Assembly: GCF_018446385.1 (NCBI RefSeq)
Contig: NC_056005.1
Coordinates: 94,392,984-94,456,983 of the forward strand
Source: Zingiber officinale
Taxonomy: Eukaryota > Streptophyta > Magnoliopsida > Zingiberales > Zingiberaceae
Direction of reading: 5' to 3'
Length of the DNA stretch: 64,000 nucleotides
The translations under genes were made by a program, and so were the position numbers. The notes under the pieces were generated by a model that had not been told where the DNA came from, did not search any database, and saw only the letters and a list, made by a program, of their open reading frames with translations. Below, piece by piece: positions 25,601 to 37,248 of the stretch (position 1 is its first letter; each line of letters opens with the position of its first letter).

Positions 25601-28600
25601 GCTGGACTTTTAATCCATCCAAAATGGTAAAATTTTGACACAATGTTGTGTGGACAAAAACTAAAAAAAAAATATCAAATTTTATTTAAATTCATCTTGA
25701 CGAATATTGCATCATGCTAAGGGATGTCGAGTGTTTGCATAATCAACACACATGACATAGGAGAGATCACATATACCATTATCAAGATGATATGTTTCTA
25801 CCATAGCACCTGACATAGTACAAGACTTCAACATATGGGATAGTTACTAGTTATTAGCACTTTAGTTTACAAATAAAAAAAAATTATTGTCTTGGAGTAA
25901 AATGAAATTAAGCTTACTAACAGGTTTGGTAGATAAGATGTTCAAATTATAATCCGTGTTTTAAAATGGAGCTAGAAAAGAACCAAAGCAAAGAATATTT
26001 TCCTAGAAATGAAAGGTGCATGGCAACTCTTTGTTTGATCAATCATAATATCATCAAAGAAGGCTCCAACTGCAATATGTGTAAAAGACCAATGTATCTC
26101 ACCCCTTGACCATGTAGTTGAGATTAACAAGGTTCAAAGTGCATCAAGTTATATGGAATAAAGAACAATGCATATCTGCATGGGTTTTGAAATATTTATT
26201 ACAGTTAAACCATCAAACACCTCAGTGTGAATGAATGGAACTGATATACAAAAAGAGCAATAGTGAAAAAATGTAGTCCAAAGAAAAGGTAAAACCTATT
26301 CCTTATTCTGCGAATTGAAGACACAAGCAAAAGATCATAGCTGGAAACCTTACCTTAATGAAGAAACTTTTGTTGTCTTACTGTTTGTTGATGTTCCAGG
26401 GTACAATAAGTCGGCGTAATTAGATCTAAAGCATTAATTCAATATGATAAAAGTCAGGAATCTAAATCACATATATGAAAAGGTTTGGAGTATTAATGAG
26501 AAGGAAATAACATAAAAAAAAAAATCAAGTTGGGTAGTTCTCTAGTTTGAGGTCTCACGGTTTCATCATAAAAGGAATTTGACGATGATCTTCTGAAATC
26601 ATTTTCTGATGGTATCTTTCTGTAAGGTGGCTATCAATTGGATGATATTCTAGTGACACCCATGGCTGTAGACAGAGCAATGAAATCGGTTTAACATCAC
26701 AAAACACATTCTAGCAATTCAGCAGCAAGAAGTTCACAATAAGAACCACCATCCAATACAGGTAAGCAGGTAAAGCTATCAGAGAATCTATTTCTTCAAA
26801 GAATTCAATGGAAAACACAAGGCAGATTTACTAGGAAGTCACTTCAACTCTGAAAACTGTTAAGCATGGTTTCAGATTTCATTCAGTGCCAATTGGAGTG
26901 GGAAGAATGTTTTGTTCCATCTGCCGACCAGCACATAGAACACCTAGCACCGCGCAACTCCTCGGTTGAGTCTTCCATGAACACCAAATTAGTGCAAGGT
27001 TATGAGGAGAGGAGAAGAAAGGTAAACCTAAGCATACTTCAAGTTCGACAAGTGACATAGATGTCCCACATCAGCAGAGAAGTTGGTGGTCAGAGGGGAT
27101 TTCATGGGTTTCCAAGGCCAATATGATAAAAGTAGGCTGACAAGGGTCCAACACGGCGTAGTCTTCTAAAAATCGGCCTAAACGGTCGCCTAGGCGCTAG
27201 GCGCTAATCAGCCTCACCGAAAATATGCTAGCCGGCCGACCTAGACGGCTTTGGCGCCTAGGCGGGATTAGACTGCCCTAGGTACCGACTAATCGGTCGA
27301 ATCGTCTATACACTACAGAAATAGTGCAAGGTTTTCAAGAATTTTTTATTAGTTTGGACTTTTAAACTTAAAGCCCAATTTAAAACAAAACTGAAATGTA
27401 ACCTCAAGTTTGTGTCCGACGATGATATTGAGTTTGTGTCCAATGAAGAACAAGTTGTTGAAAATTATAGAGAAGGAAAAGTGGAATAAATTTGTGATAT
27501 TTTATTAGTTGTGTAATTTTGAACTTATTTTAAATTTGATTTATTGTGTTCGAGTTATAGAATGTGATTTATTATGTAATTTATGTTGATACCATGGAAT
27601 CCGCCTAGTGGCCTAATCCCCACCTAGGCGGCCTAGGCATTGGTCTGGCCCGACTAGCACCTAGCAAATTTTAGAACCTGTCAGGGCAGGGTGACAAGTT
27701 TTAATGATCACAATTTCGAGATTAATAATGGAAGGAACAACGAAAAAAATTTAAGAATATATATATATATATACACACACACGCACAAACTATGATATAT
27801 GTTATAGTATGTACATATGGATATTGAAAATATGTATATTACTATATTGTCACGATACTAGCACCACATGATACAATACCAAAACTATCTCGTTTCGATT
27901 AGTGATTGAAACTACGATACAGTTTGAAATTTTAAGCCTTGTTAAGCCATAATCTAATGGGGAAACAAAATGCATCTTTGATGCATCTAAACAATAGGTA
28001 GTTGTTCCTAGAGAGAAAACGAAGGGATCTTTTAACTCCATGTAGCACACTATAGCATCCTATGGAAATATTCATTGATGCTGTGTGAAAAAATAATGAT
28101 AAAAATACAAAACATATATTAGCTTTGGCTTGTTGACTTCACACGTCTCTTCATATTATAAATCACCCTTTATTCCACCTCTCTAATCCGTTTGTTGGAT
28201 AACATTGCATGCTTCATTAACAAAGAAGATAATTGAGAACTTAAAATGGAATTCCAAAGCAGAAAATTTAGTTACTTCAATGATGAATCACAACCTATGT
28301 AAGTGGTTCCTTCCATATACAAGATTGAGAACTTTGATTGAAATTATGCTTGAATTATCATATCTAAGCTTGAAATTAATCAATTTTAATTGAACAAACA
28401 AACAATTTAAGAGACAAGAATCAAACATAGAAAACTAATCAAATGAGTAGTGAGGTACAAGGAGCTTCCAACCTCATCATTTTCTCCTTTATTTAAACTG
28501 GCATGGCCAAACCTTTCCTGATCAGAAGAAGAAAAAAAAATGAAAAATGAAAATTTCAGTACAACACTATTTAAATATTAAAAATTAAAACCAGCCCAAG

Positions 28601-31600
28601 TCATAGATTCTTGATGTTCTAAAGAGAGTATGTATATGTTTGAGAAATTAATATAAATAGGGAAAGCCCTATGTACACAAAGTGGTTAACCTATCATCAT
28701 ATGCAATATAATATTTCCTTTAGAGGAGATGTTGTCCCTCATCCTTTGACCATCTCACCCCTCTTATCATTGTGTCAGCGCAAAAGGCCTTCATTACCGC
28801 TATTGCCAACGCAGGAAAAGAGGAATTTGGGGCTCCACTGCAAGTCCTCACTCCAACATAGTATGGCCTCGTGCGCACAATGTTGTCATCTAGTACATTG
28901 TCACCTTACGATTGCATGCGACAAGAATCAATTGTGCATGGTAGATGCCTCAGCAAACTTGTTTAATTCCAGCTTCAGCTGCACAACACCTCATGCGACC
29001 AACGAGCAGTAGATGATTCTAACCAAGTCTAAACAAGTTCTCTAGCGAATGAAAAAGGATTCAAAGAAGAAGAATAAGCGAACATGGAAAGAGAGAAGAT
29101 GAATGTATGTACAAGTGTATAACTGTGCAAGAATTTTCTGGGAAAAGATCAAAAAGTCTTCAAATGAAAATGCCATAAACATATCTATAACCCAGGGGAC
29201 AATATATTATAAAAGAGCTTTTTCAGAGGAAGTGTTTTTTTTTTTTTCAGGAGCAGGGGAGTTAGCATACAAAATTCACCTGCTTGATGGATAACCCAGG
29301 TGAATCAACAGCATTGGTGTCAGATTTTGTACTTGATTCGGCAGTCTGCGCATTTTCTTTCATCTCAGGATTTAAGTGTGTCATTGACGGACGAAGTTGG
29401 ACAACTGCATGGACAGGATTTAAGTGTAACTGCAAGTAATGAGATTAAGAAAAATAAGTTTCTCTTGGACAAAATCTAGGTCATTGATGCAGAAAGTCAA
29501 ACAGAACACAACATATACACCATCGACTAAAAACTCAAAAGTAACCAAAAATAAGAAATAATATGAGAGATCTAAGCAACACTATCCATTGACTATGACA
29601 ACGAAACCCATGATTAAAGTTTTGTTTCTTTGAGAAAGTAAAGTAACAAGGAGAAAAAAAAAGCATTTCCTTTGAAGTAACCAGGGTATGAAAAGGCAAT
29701 AGAGGAAAATTTTTCTCCCCTCAAAATTGATCCATCTAGAGAAAAAATTATAAATGCAGAGAGACACCTTGTCTCCCCTCACTGTCAGCTTGGCCTCTGC
29801 CCTAAACTATGAGCCAGTCTGTTGCATCTCCAATCTATGACTTTGGAAGAAGATGAACATGTTATAGCATATATATATATATATATATCACCTATAGAAA
29901 AACTATTCTTCTTTTCCTTTCATTTTCTATCTCTATCTCACCTCTTTTCTTTCTCCTGTTCCCATACTCCTTCAAGGAAACAAAGATTAACTCATTTTGC
30001 TTCAATTTACCAGGTAAATAAATTGAACCTATAACTCTAAAAGAGAGATTGCATCCTTTTGTTCATCATTAAAGCCCTTGCTCAAAGAAGTTAAATTTTT
30101 AGTGCTAAATAGTGACCAGGCTATGAGCTTATCAGTGAAAGCGGGTATTTGTGTAAAAAGATTGTTCTAAGATTAATACTCATGTAGAGTAGTAATCTAT
30201 TTGAAGCAAATTAGACAAAGATATTGTATAAAGATAGTTGATCGTTTTGATCAGGTGGAATGCAAATGAGTAAAATTTTGCTTTCTTTATGGCACATCTA
30301 ACATCAATCTTTAAACACTAAAGGAAAATGATATGTAATTTGTAGTTATAGACCCTGTAATAAGATAAGATAAATGCGCTAATCATACAAGCCGAAGCAA
30401 AGTTTCAAAATTTATAGTTAAATTCCCATTATAACCTTTATGTATTCTTTAAGCAAATATCTAGTACTTGACACATCAAAGTATCAAACCCATCTGCTAG
30501 TGATATGTAATTTGCAAGGCCATCTGATATATAATTTCCAAGGGCATCTAGAATACTCATATCATAAAACACATCCATGTTGACTAAAACAAAGCTTAAA
30601 TGAAATTTTAAGTTTGTTAGGATGAATAGAAAATCTGGTAATTTGCAAAAATCAATTTTCATTTTTCTCAAAGCAAAATGTGAACTTTGTTCCAATTTAA
30701 GCAAAAGAAGGTACCTGGTTTCCATCCAAAATCCCAATAGCATAACTAGCTAATGAAGGTGTCAGTGATGAAGACAAAATCTGGAAAAGTTCAATTTAAC
30801 TGTCAGGTTGAAGAAAAGCTGACTTTGCAATACAATTAACCTTCATTTATTACTTAAGTTTATAAAATTAGCTATCTAGCAATTATTTGAAATGCTCTGA
30901 AATGTCAGTAAGTTTGATGCCAATGAACTCAGAGGTGAAACAAAACCAGGTAGGAAAGGAAGATATGTTGAAGCATAAAATATTAGGATAAGTGAAAATG
31001 AAAAACAAATAAATAAAGCCAATCCATTAAAAATATAACCCAGTCCATAAAACTAGGGTTGTAAATGCATAAAACGTCTATGAACCAACTTAATGAGAGC
31101 TTTTTTATATTAATTTACATATATAAAGAATGGTAAAAAAGAAGATTTTTGTGAATTTAACCTTAATGTTCATGGAATGAGGAATGCCAATGAATAGATT
31201 TGTTTAAAAGCTTGTCTAAGGCTCATTTGTGATCTTCTATATTTAGCCACGTTATCCAAACATATAAAGCATGCAATAACTGTGTATATGCAATTATGTA
31301 GATATATATATAGGGATGGCAATGAATGGGATAACACACTTAATTAATTAAATACCTACATCTCCATGAAACAATATGTTACATGTGAGGACTAAGAGAA
31401 AACACTAACAAAATAAAATCTGCAATTATACAATATGTTACATGTGAAGACTAAGAGAAAACACCAATCAAAGCAAAATTTAATGAATCTAAAGCATAAT
31501 GGCCATTGACGATTAAAAGTCAGACTACAGTAATGTTTGCCATAGATTCAGCTACATTCTCAGCAGTGTAAATGACTTTTATTATGAGTATCCAGCAATA

Positions 31601-33061
31601 AGAAAGAGTAGAAATAGAAGGTCACATAGTTCTCCACCTGCTTCTCTAACCTTAGGGGACCAGAAACATCTTGGTCATAGTTCTCACTATCAATATCCAG
31701 ACTCAAATCTATCTCAATCTTTGATTTTGTTGGCTTCACTCTAACCTGAAACAACAAAAAATAGTCAAAGAAAGGTTATAATAATGCAAAATAAACATAT
31801 AGAAAGATCTGAATAAATGTATACAACAATCCCAACAAAAAAAAAACCTAAAAAAGGAAACTACACTTGAAACTGAATCTACTGAACATACCTTTTCACA
31901 TCTTTCATTCAATTCGTATGGTCTCCAAGAAGGTCTAAGTACATACTGCAAAATATATAGCTGAAAAAGAAAATGTTTATAAATGAATCGTATATTAAAT
32001 ATGATTGAAAGTAGTGTTCATTTGAGACAACTGAAATCCATATGAAACTACGTACAGTTGATAACAACATCAAGATTGTATTGTTTTTCCCTCGTCACTG
32101 AGACTACCTAGCCCTGAATATCTTAAGAGACAATGCTAATGCTTATTTAGGTCCTCATTGAAAAAAATAAATTCTTTGTTTCTATTTATGTTGGGTAGAG
32201 AGGGGGAGCGTGCAGAATAGCAGAGGCAGCAATCAGCGGCAAGAGAGGCAAAGAACTAAAATGAAAAAAAAAAAAAAAACATATTTCCAATAAGCTTATT
32301 TGTTTGGACTGCTTAAAATATCAAGGAGAAGAAGTTCTAGCTTGCAAAAGTTGGGATTTCCCAACTCAATAAAGAACTGACAGATAAGTATAACCATGAA
32401 GGTAGAAAAGTTAATTTCCTAATCACGGGTAAGGACCAGAATGAACAGCATTTCATTCCATTCCATTCCCCCAAATACTAAAACTGCGGTCCAATTTCCT
32501 GAAATCTCATTTTTGACAAGACATTACAATCTCTTTTTAGGTTCCAGACAATGCACACAACACCAAGCCAAAATGACAGTGACGGCACCTATTCCTTGAG
32601 ACTTAATCAGCAAACTTGCAACAATGGACTTCCAAACTTAAGATAGTAAATAAGGAAAGACTTACATAGGAATCCACATCGAGAGGAGCTGGAGAACAGA
32701 ATACGTCAATCTCCCGAACCACGGGATCCTCCTCTTCCACTTCCTCCTCGAAACCTCCATCGACGTCCATCGCACAGCTCGCTGCGACCTCAGCGTCCGG
32801 TCGGGATGACGAGGGACCTTGAGACGAAGAGCCAAGTCCAGGATCCTCCTTGACGGGGTCTGGGGCGGGAGGGCCGGTGTCGGGGTCGGGCTTAACCCGG
32901 TTTGGGGGCTCGATCTTGACCTTGCCCTTCATCTTCGGCTGGAAGCGGGCGGAGCGCGCGGGGCGCTGGGATGCACCGCGGTCGAGGTTGAGATCGAGGG
33001 CCATGTCGAGGTCCGACGCGGCTCCGGCGGAGGGATCGATGCCGTCGTCGCCTCCGTCCAT
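19642..33061 (-). CDS. RPC5: RNA polymerase III subunit RPC5 (Sin-like family), complete gene
   Basis: RPC5 (Rpc37/POLR3E family) is part of the Pol III subcomplex acting in initiation and termination of tRNA and 5S RNA synthesis in the nucleus. My model in transcription order is 33061-32666, 31960-31892, 31745-31638, 30780-30715, 29429-29280, 28517-28473, 26665-26559, 26425-26354, 25030-24979, 24182-23614, 23460-23245, 23158-23038 and 19704-19642. This gives 2034 bases, 677 residues plus stop. Every junction has GT/AG ends and matching phase. Family landmarks: an acidic N-terminus then DPVVREIDVF; LRPSWRPYELNERC; VRVKPTKSKIEIDLSL with SENYDQ; LHLNPVHAVVQLRPSM; PWVSLEYH; SLPLEERLKKWLSE; LVQGLWITKSSLL; IAVDVHGVYILKS; and the C-terminus SKGSWVLKSGDQ. 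Start choice: the first ATG of the GC-rich exon. Introns hold a solo LTR, several repeats and a MITE. A MITE sits 124 bp before the ATG. Expression not testable here. Confidence 0.93.
20238..21286 (+). mobile_element. solo LTR in the last RPC5 intron
   Basis: A 1049-bp LTR with termini TGAT...ATCA, flanked by the 5-bp duplication AACCA on both sides (20233-20237 and 21287-21291). It has a TATAAAAAGG box near 20936-20945 and an R/U5-like segment with CTTGAGTGTCGGAGGGCCTACGC, usual in plant Ty3/gypsy LTRs. No internal region remains, so it is a fossil left by LTR-LTR recombination. It is oriented opposite to RPC5. Confidence 0.85.
21428..22060. mobile_element. hAT-like MITE, family A, copy 2
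   Basis: 633 bp, from TAGGGCTGTAAA to TTTACAGCCCTA (a perfect 12-bp inverted repeat). The 8-bp duplication CTCCTAGC is perfect on both sides (21420-21427 and 22061-22068). Intronic to RPC5. It is the best-preserved member of the family in the window and defines its ends. Confidence 0.93.
24357..24556. repeat. two tandem 100-bp units in an RPC5 intron
   Basis: Units 24357-24456 and 24457-24556 differ at about four positions. The units lie between RPC5 exons 9 and 10 of my model. They also duplicate the acceptor-like start of a small open stretch (24313-24375) that I did not include as an exon. Confidence 0.85.
25271..25350. repeat. TA microsatellite and poly-T tract in RPC5 intron
   Basis: A TA tract (about 25271-25293) followed by a T tract of about 40 bases. 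The T tract may be the A tail of an old minus-strand retroposon, but I see no recognisable body. Confidence 0.6.
27160..27680. mobile_element. probable non-autonomous element with CGCCTAGGCG-rich ends
   Basis: In an RPC5 intron, dense GCCTAGGCG/GGCGCTAGGCG motifs cluster at both ends around an AT-rich middle. The left end has TTCTAAAAATCGG and the right end complements to GGTTCTAAAATTTGC, a short imperfect inverted repeat. I could not read a target duplication, so limits are approximate and the superfamily is open. Confidence 0.5.
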
Positions 33062-34455
33062 GTCTCTCTCGCCTCTCCTCTCCTCCTCGAAGGCGCCTTG
33101 CGTTGTGTGAGCTCCAAACGGTTATCGAAGGAGCTCGAAGTTAAACCCTCGCTATTGCAGAAGAGGTGCCGGTGAACCGGCGACTAGAGGTGTAAATGAG
33201 CCTCGTGAGCTCAGATTCGTTAAGATAAATCAAGTTCAAGTTTCGTAATATTCGATTCGTTAACTTATGAACATATTCATTAAACTCATAAATCAATTTT
33301 TAAATAAAAAATAATAATAATTTTAATATTAAATATATAAATTTTACATTTTATTTATGAAAAATATATATAAATATATTAAATTTATTTATTAGAATAA
33401 AATTATAAATGTTAACAAGAATATTATAATTTTTAAAAAATATATAATTTAGTTTTTAATGAATATTTAAATTTATAATTTATATTTATTAAACTCGTTT
33501 AGAAGCCATGAATATATTAAATAAAGATCGAGCTTGACTCGATTATAAATGAACCAAATTCAAATATCCAAGAGTTCGACTCGGCTTGGCTCGATTACAC
33601 CTCTATCGATGACTGGATCAACGCAAGCCGGTCAAGCCAAACTAATTGACCTGGATCCGACCGAACCATGTCAAATTTTGGAGTCGCAACCAAACCCTAT
33701 CGGTATCTCAAGATAAAAGGAAGTTTTGGAAAAGTAAATTCCAAACAAGAAAAAATAAATAAAAGAGTAAGTTGTAAGTAAAGAAAATATTTAAGAAATG
33801 AATTATGAGGCAGTGAGAAGTCTAAACTAAAGATAATTCTATCAAAAAGTGAAAGTTTCTTTAAATTCATGAAGCCTAATTAATGTTTAACATAAAATTT
33901 GAAACTCATATGGTATCTAATTGAAAATATATATATATATATATATAGTAAAGCAGCAACAGCAAAACAGCAAGAACAATACTGAGTAGTAAAGGAAAGG
34001 TATGGGAGAAACCTTTTGATTGATCATGGCAAATGCCTTGGGAAGTGTGGTACCAATATTGGAGAGGACCCTTCTTCTAGTTGTTGAAGATATCCGCTGA
34101 GCATTGAGATTGTAGTAAAAGTAGGAGTATTGATTATTTTAGGATGGTCTTATATTTTTTAAAAGGAGACAAATTATGACGGAATATTTACTATACTACT
34201 TTGCACGAGAAAAGTTAATCATCCAGGAGATATTTAGTACCTATTAGAAATTAATTTCAAGACCTATTGTAACAATCATATATACAGATACCAACTGCAT
34301 TAATTGTGTCAATATATAGGACGCTAACCCTTGAGATTGAGCTTTTGCCTAATAGTAGCTCCTACGAAGAGGTTTCGTCTCAAGTGTTGATGGTCGCTCT
34401 TTATTAGTCAGGCAAAGTGACATATAAGAGTGTTAAAATGGACCTCTTGAAGTGA
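29543..34455. repeat. segmental duplication, copy 1 (within the full RPC5 gene)
   Basis: This block aligns in direct orientation with 36043-40590 over RPC5 exons 1-4, their introns and about 1.4 kb of upstream DNA, at roughly 97% identity by eye. Differences include the 421-bp MITE at 33185-33605 (only in copy 1), a block of about 125 bp near 32240-32390 missing from copy 2, and microsatellite lengths. Confidence 0.95.
33185..33605. mobile_element. hAT-like MITE in the RPC5 promoter region, absent from the duplicate
   Basis: 421 bp from TAGAGGTGTAAAT to ATTACACCTCTA. Flanking 8-mers CCGGCGAC and TCGATGAC agree at five positions, and the differences are all transitions. In the duplicated segment the corresponding site (near 39575) reads straight through as GAACCGACGACTGGATC, an empty site that fixes both ends of the insertion. 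The terminal sequence is a variant of the family A ends. It lies 124 bp before the RPC5 start codon. Confidence 0.9.
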
Positions 34456-35216
34456 TCCCGAATGAATTTATATAAGGGATATAGGTCAAAAGTAATCAAA
34501 TCAAGGAAAAAATAATGGTTAATCAGAGAGCACAACTAGACTATAGTTGTAACAATGATAATAAAAGATAATTACGTTTATCTTAGACATCTCTCGTAGC
34601 TCATCCTAGGTTGATGTGGCAATTCACAGGAGGTAGTGTCACGTGGCGTCAAGAAGTCAACATACCAAATGATGTGGTAGTTAAAATCAATGACAGATAC
34701 CTTACTTGGGTAATGATCAAACTAACCGAGTGTGAGTAATTTATTCACTAGAAAAGCTTTTAGTGGTTATAAACCTTACTAAGTGGGTCTAGCATAGAGC
34801 TATCGTTCGGCGCTCTGATACCCATTTTAGGTTTTAGAAACCGAGTAATAGTGTGATAATAGCAGGCATCTTAATAGCTCGGGAGGCTAATCCCGAGTCA
34901 TCTCTTGGGATACTCGTTGCACTAATTCTGTACGTTGTTGTGACCTCTATTAAATGCTTAAACACCGCTTATTTTCAGTATTCATTTATAATGAGATTGT
35001 AGATATGTGAAGAAGGGGAACAGATGGAAGAGTCAAAATGTTAATCGCGTGCATTCATTATGTCCTCTTCAATCATAGTCTCATTTAAAGTTTGGAGGTG
35101 AAATATCTCTTATAATTAAGGAATCAAGTATTGGCTCATTACTCTTCTATAATAAATACATATGACCTCATTAATGAGGAAGAGGAATGGTTGAAAAAAG
35201 GAATGTATAAAAGGAT
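34456..35216. other. spacer between duplication copy 1 and the LTR-like remnant
   Basis: About 760 bp without counterpart beside copy 2. I see no exon or clear transposon end. Confidence 0.4.
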
Positions 35217-36042
35217 TGATCCTGTCCGAACCAGAAGTCAACAGACGCTGGGCACGTGACGCTCCAAGGCTCGCCGATGTAGGTCTCCAACTAGTGTCGA
35301 GATGCTCCGGCTATCCTGCACAGAAGTCGAGCCGGGAAGGGGATTCCCAGCGACGACCCTCCGACGCTCAAGTCAGGTAAATCACGATGAACAAGGTGGC
35401 TCCAGAAGTCTCAGAGTACATACCAGAATCCCTTGTCGATGAAACCTGAGGTTCTTTATATAGAGCTGTGAAAGGTTTGGGCACGCGTACCAAGGTGCAT
35501 AAGTGTCCCCTGTCCTATCCTAGGTATGCGGCTGTCAGAAAGCTTACCTGTCCTTTCCTAGGTACGCGGCTGTCAGAAAGTTTACCTGACCCATAGCATG
35601 CCCTCGATGGGACAGCAGAATCCCCTGTCACAAGATTTGGAGCATGACACACACGTGAAACCTACAGGTTGTCAGAGAAAGAAATCCTCTGGCCCTTTCC
35701 TTTGCTCCAAACTTGTAGTCCGAGCGGAAAGATACCTAAACATCCGACCGGACATCCGCAGTGGTTTACTTGTGCTTTGTGGAGACTCAAAAGGTCAGCT
35801 CGGTCCATGACCTTTTTAACTGAGCGTCGGAACCCCGATTTGACAGGGTGCCTACCAACTATAAGTGCAAACCGGCCGGACCCTTCCGGGTACTCGATTC
35901 CATCGGCCGGCCGGCAGTCCAGTCGGACCGGCCATCTATGGCCGTCCGTCCGGTCGGACCACACTCTCCTCTGGGTGGGCGGCTGTTCCGGTGACTTCCA
36001 CTTGGCGTTGACTTTGCAAGAGAAAGGGGGGGCCCGATTGGA
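35217..36042 (-). mobile_element. Ty3/gypsy LTR-like remnant at the duplication junction
   Basis: The left end (TGATCCTGTCCGAA, then the segment with CGCTGGGCACGTG and GACGACCCTCCGACGCTCA) clearly matches the LTRs of the 40656-52561 element, with much more divergence. The match fades toward 36000. The right end abuts the duplicated RPC5 segment exactly, with no clear LTR terminus or target duplication. No primer-binding site or internal region is attached. It is best read as a fossil LTR of a related, older subfamily, truncated by or involved in the duplication. Confidence 0.7.
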
Positions 36043-36372
36043 AACCAAAAATAAGAAATAAGAAATAATATGAGAGATGTAAGCAACGCTTTCCATCGAG
36101 TATGACAACGAAACCCATGATTAAAGTTTTGTTTCTTTGAGAAAGTAAAATAACAAGGAGAGAAAAAAGCATTTCCTTTGAACGAACCAGGGTATGAAAA
36201 GGAACTAGAAGAAAATTTTTCTCCCCTCAAAATTTATCCATCTAGAGAAAAAATTATAAATGCAGAGAGACATCTTGTCTCCCCTCACCGTCAGCTTGGC
36301 CTCTGCCCTAAACTATGAGCCTGTCTGTTGCATCTCCAATCTATGACTTTGGAACAAGATGAACATGTTATA

Positions 36373-36375
<3 letters not shown>

Positions 36376-36422
<47 letters not shown>
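36376..36422. repeat. TA microsatellite, expanded relative to copy 1
   Basis: A TA tract of about 46 bases. The matching tract in copy 1 (about 29869-29888) is about 20 bases, so the locus has changed length since the duplication. Confidence 0.9.
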
Positions 36423-36425
<3 letters not shown>

Positions 36426-37248
36426 CTATAGAAAAACTATTCTTCTCTTCCTTTCATTTTCTATCTCTATCTCACCTATTTTCTTTCTCCTGTTCCCATA
36501 CTCCTTCGAGGAAACAAAGATTAAGTCATTTTGCTTCAATTTATCAGGTAAATAAATTGAACCTATAACTCTAAAAGAGAGATTGCATCCTTTTGTTCAT
36601 CATTCAAGTCCTTGCTCAAAGAAGTTAAATTTTTAGTACTAAATAGTAACCAGGCTATGAGCTTATCAGTGAAAGCGGGTAGTTGTGTAAAAAGATTGTT
36701 CTAAGATTAATACTCATGTAGAGTAGTAATCTATTTGAAGCAAATTAGACAAAGATATTGTATAAAGATAGTTGATCGTTTTGATCAGGTGGAATGCAAA
36801 TGAGTAAAATTTTGCTTTCTTTATAGCACATCTAACATCAATCTTTAAACACTTAAGGAAAATGATATGTAATTTGTAGTTATAGACCCTGTAATAAGAT
36901 AAGATAAATGCGCTAATCATACAAGCCCAAGCAAAGTTTCAAAATTTATAGTTAAATTCCCATTATAACCTTTATGTATTCTTTAAGCAAATATCTAGTA
37001 CTTAACAAATCAAAGTATCAAACCCATCTGCTAGTGATATGTAATTTGCAAGGCCATCTGATATATAATTTCCAAGGGCATCTAGAATACTCATATCATA
37101 AAACACATCCATGTTGACTAAAACAAAGCTTAAATGAAATTTTAAGTTTGTTAGGATGAATAGACAATCTGGTAATTTGCATAAATCAATTTTCATTTTT
37201 CTCAAAGAAAAATGTGAACTTTGTTCCAATTTAAGCAAAAGAAGGTAC

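Noticed and set aside
28671-29012. 113-codon plus-strand frame in an RPC5 intron
   Set aside because: No recognisable domain, lies antisense inside an intron, and begins in low-complexity sequence.
34026-34100. Plus-strand open frame MANALGSVVPILER upstream of RPC5, also in the duplicate
   Set aside because: About 24 codons, no splice partner or family recognised; conserved between copies only because the DNA is recently duplicated.
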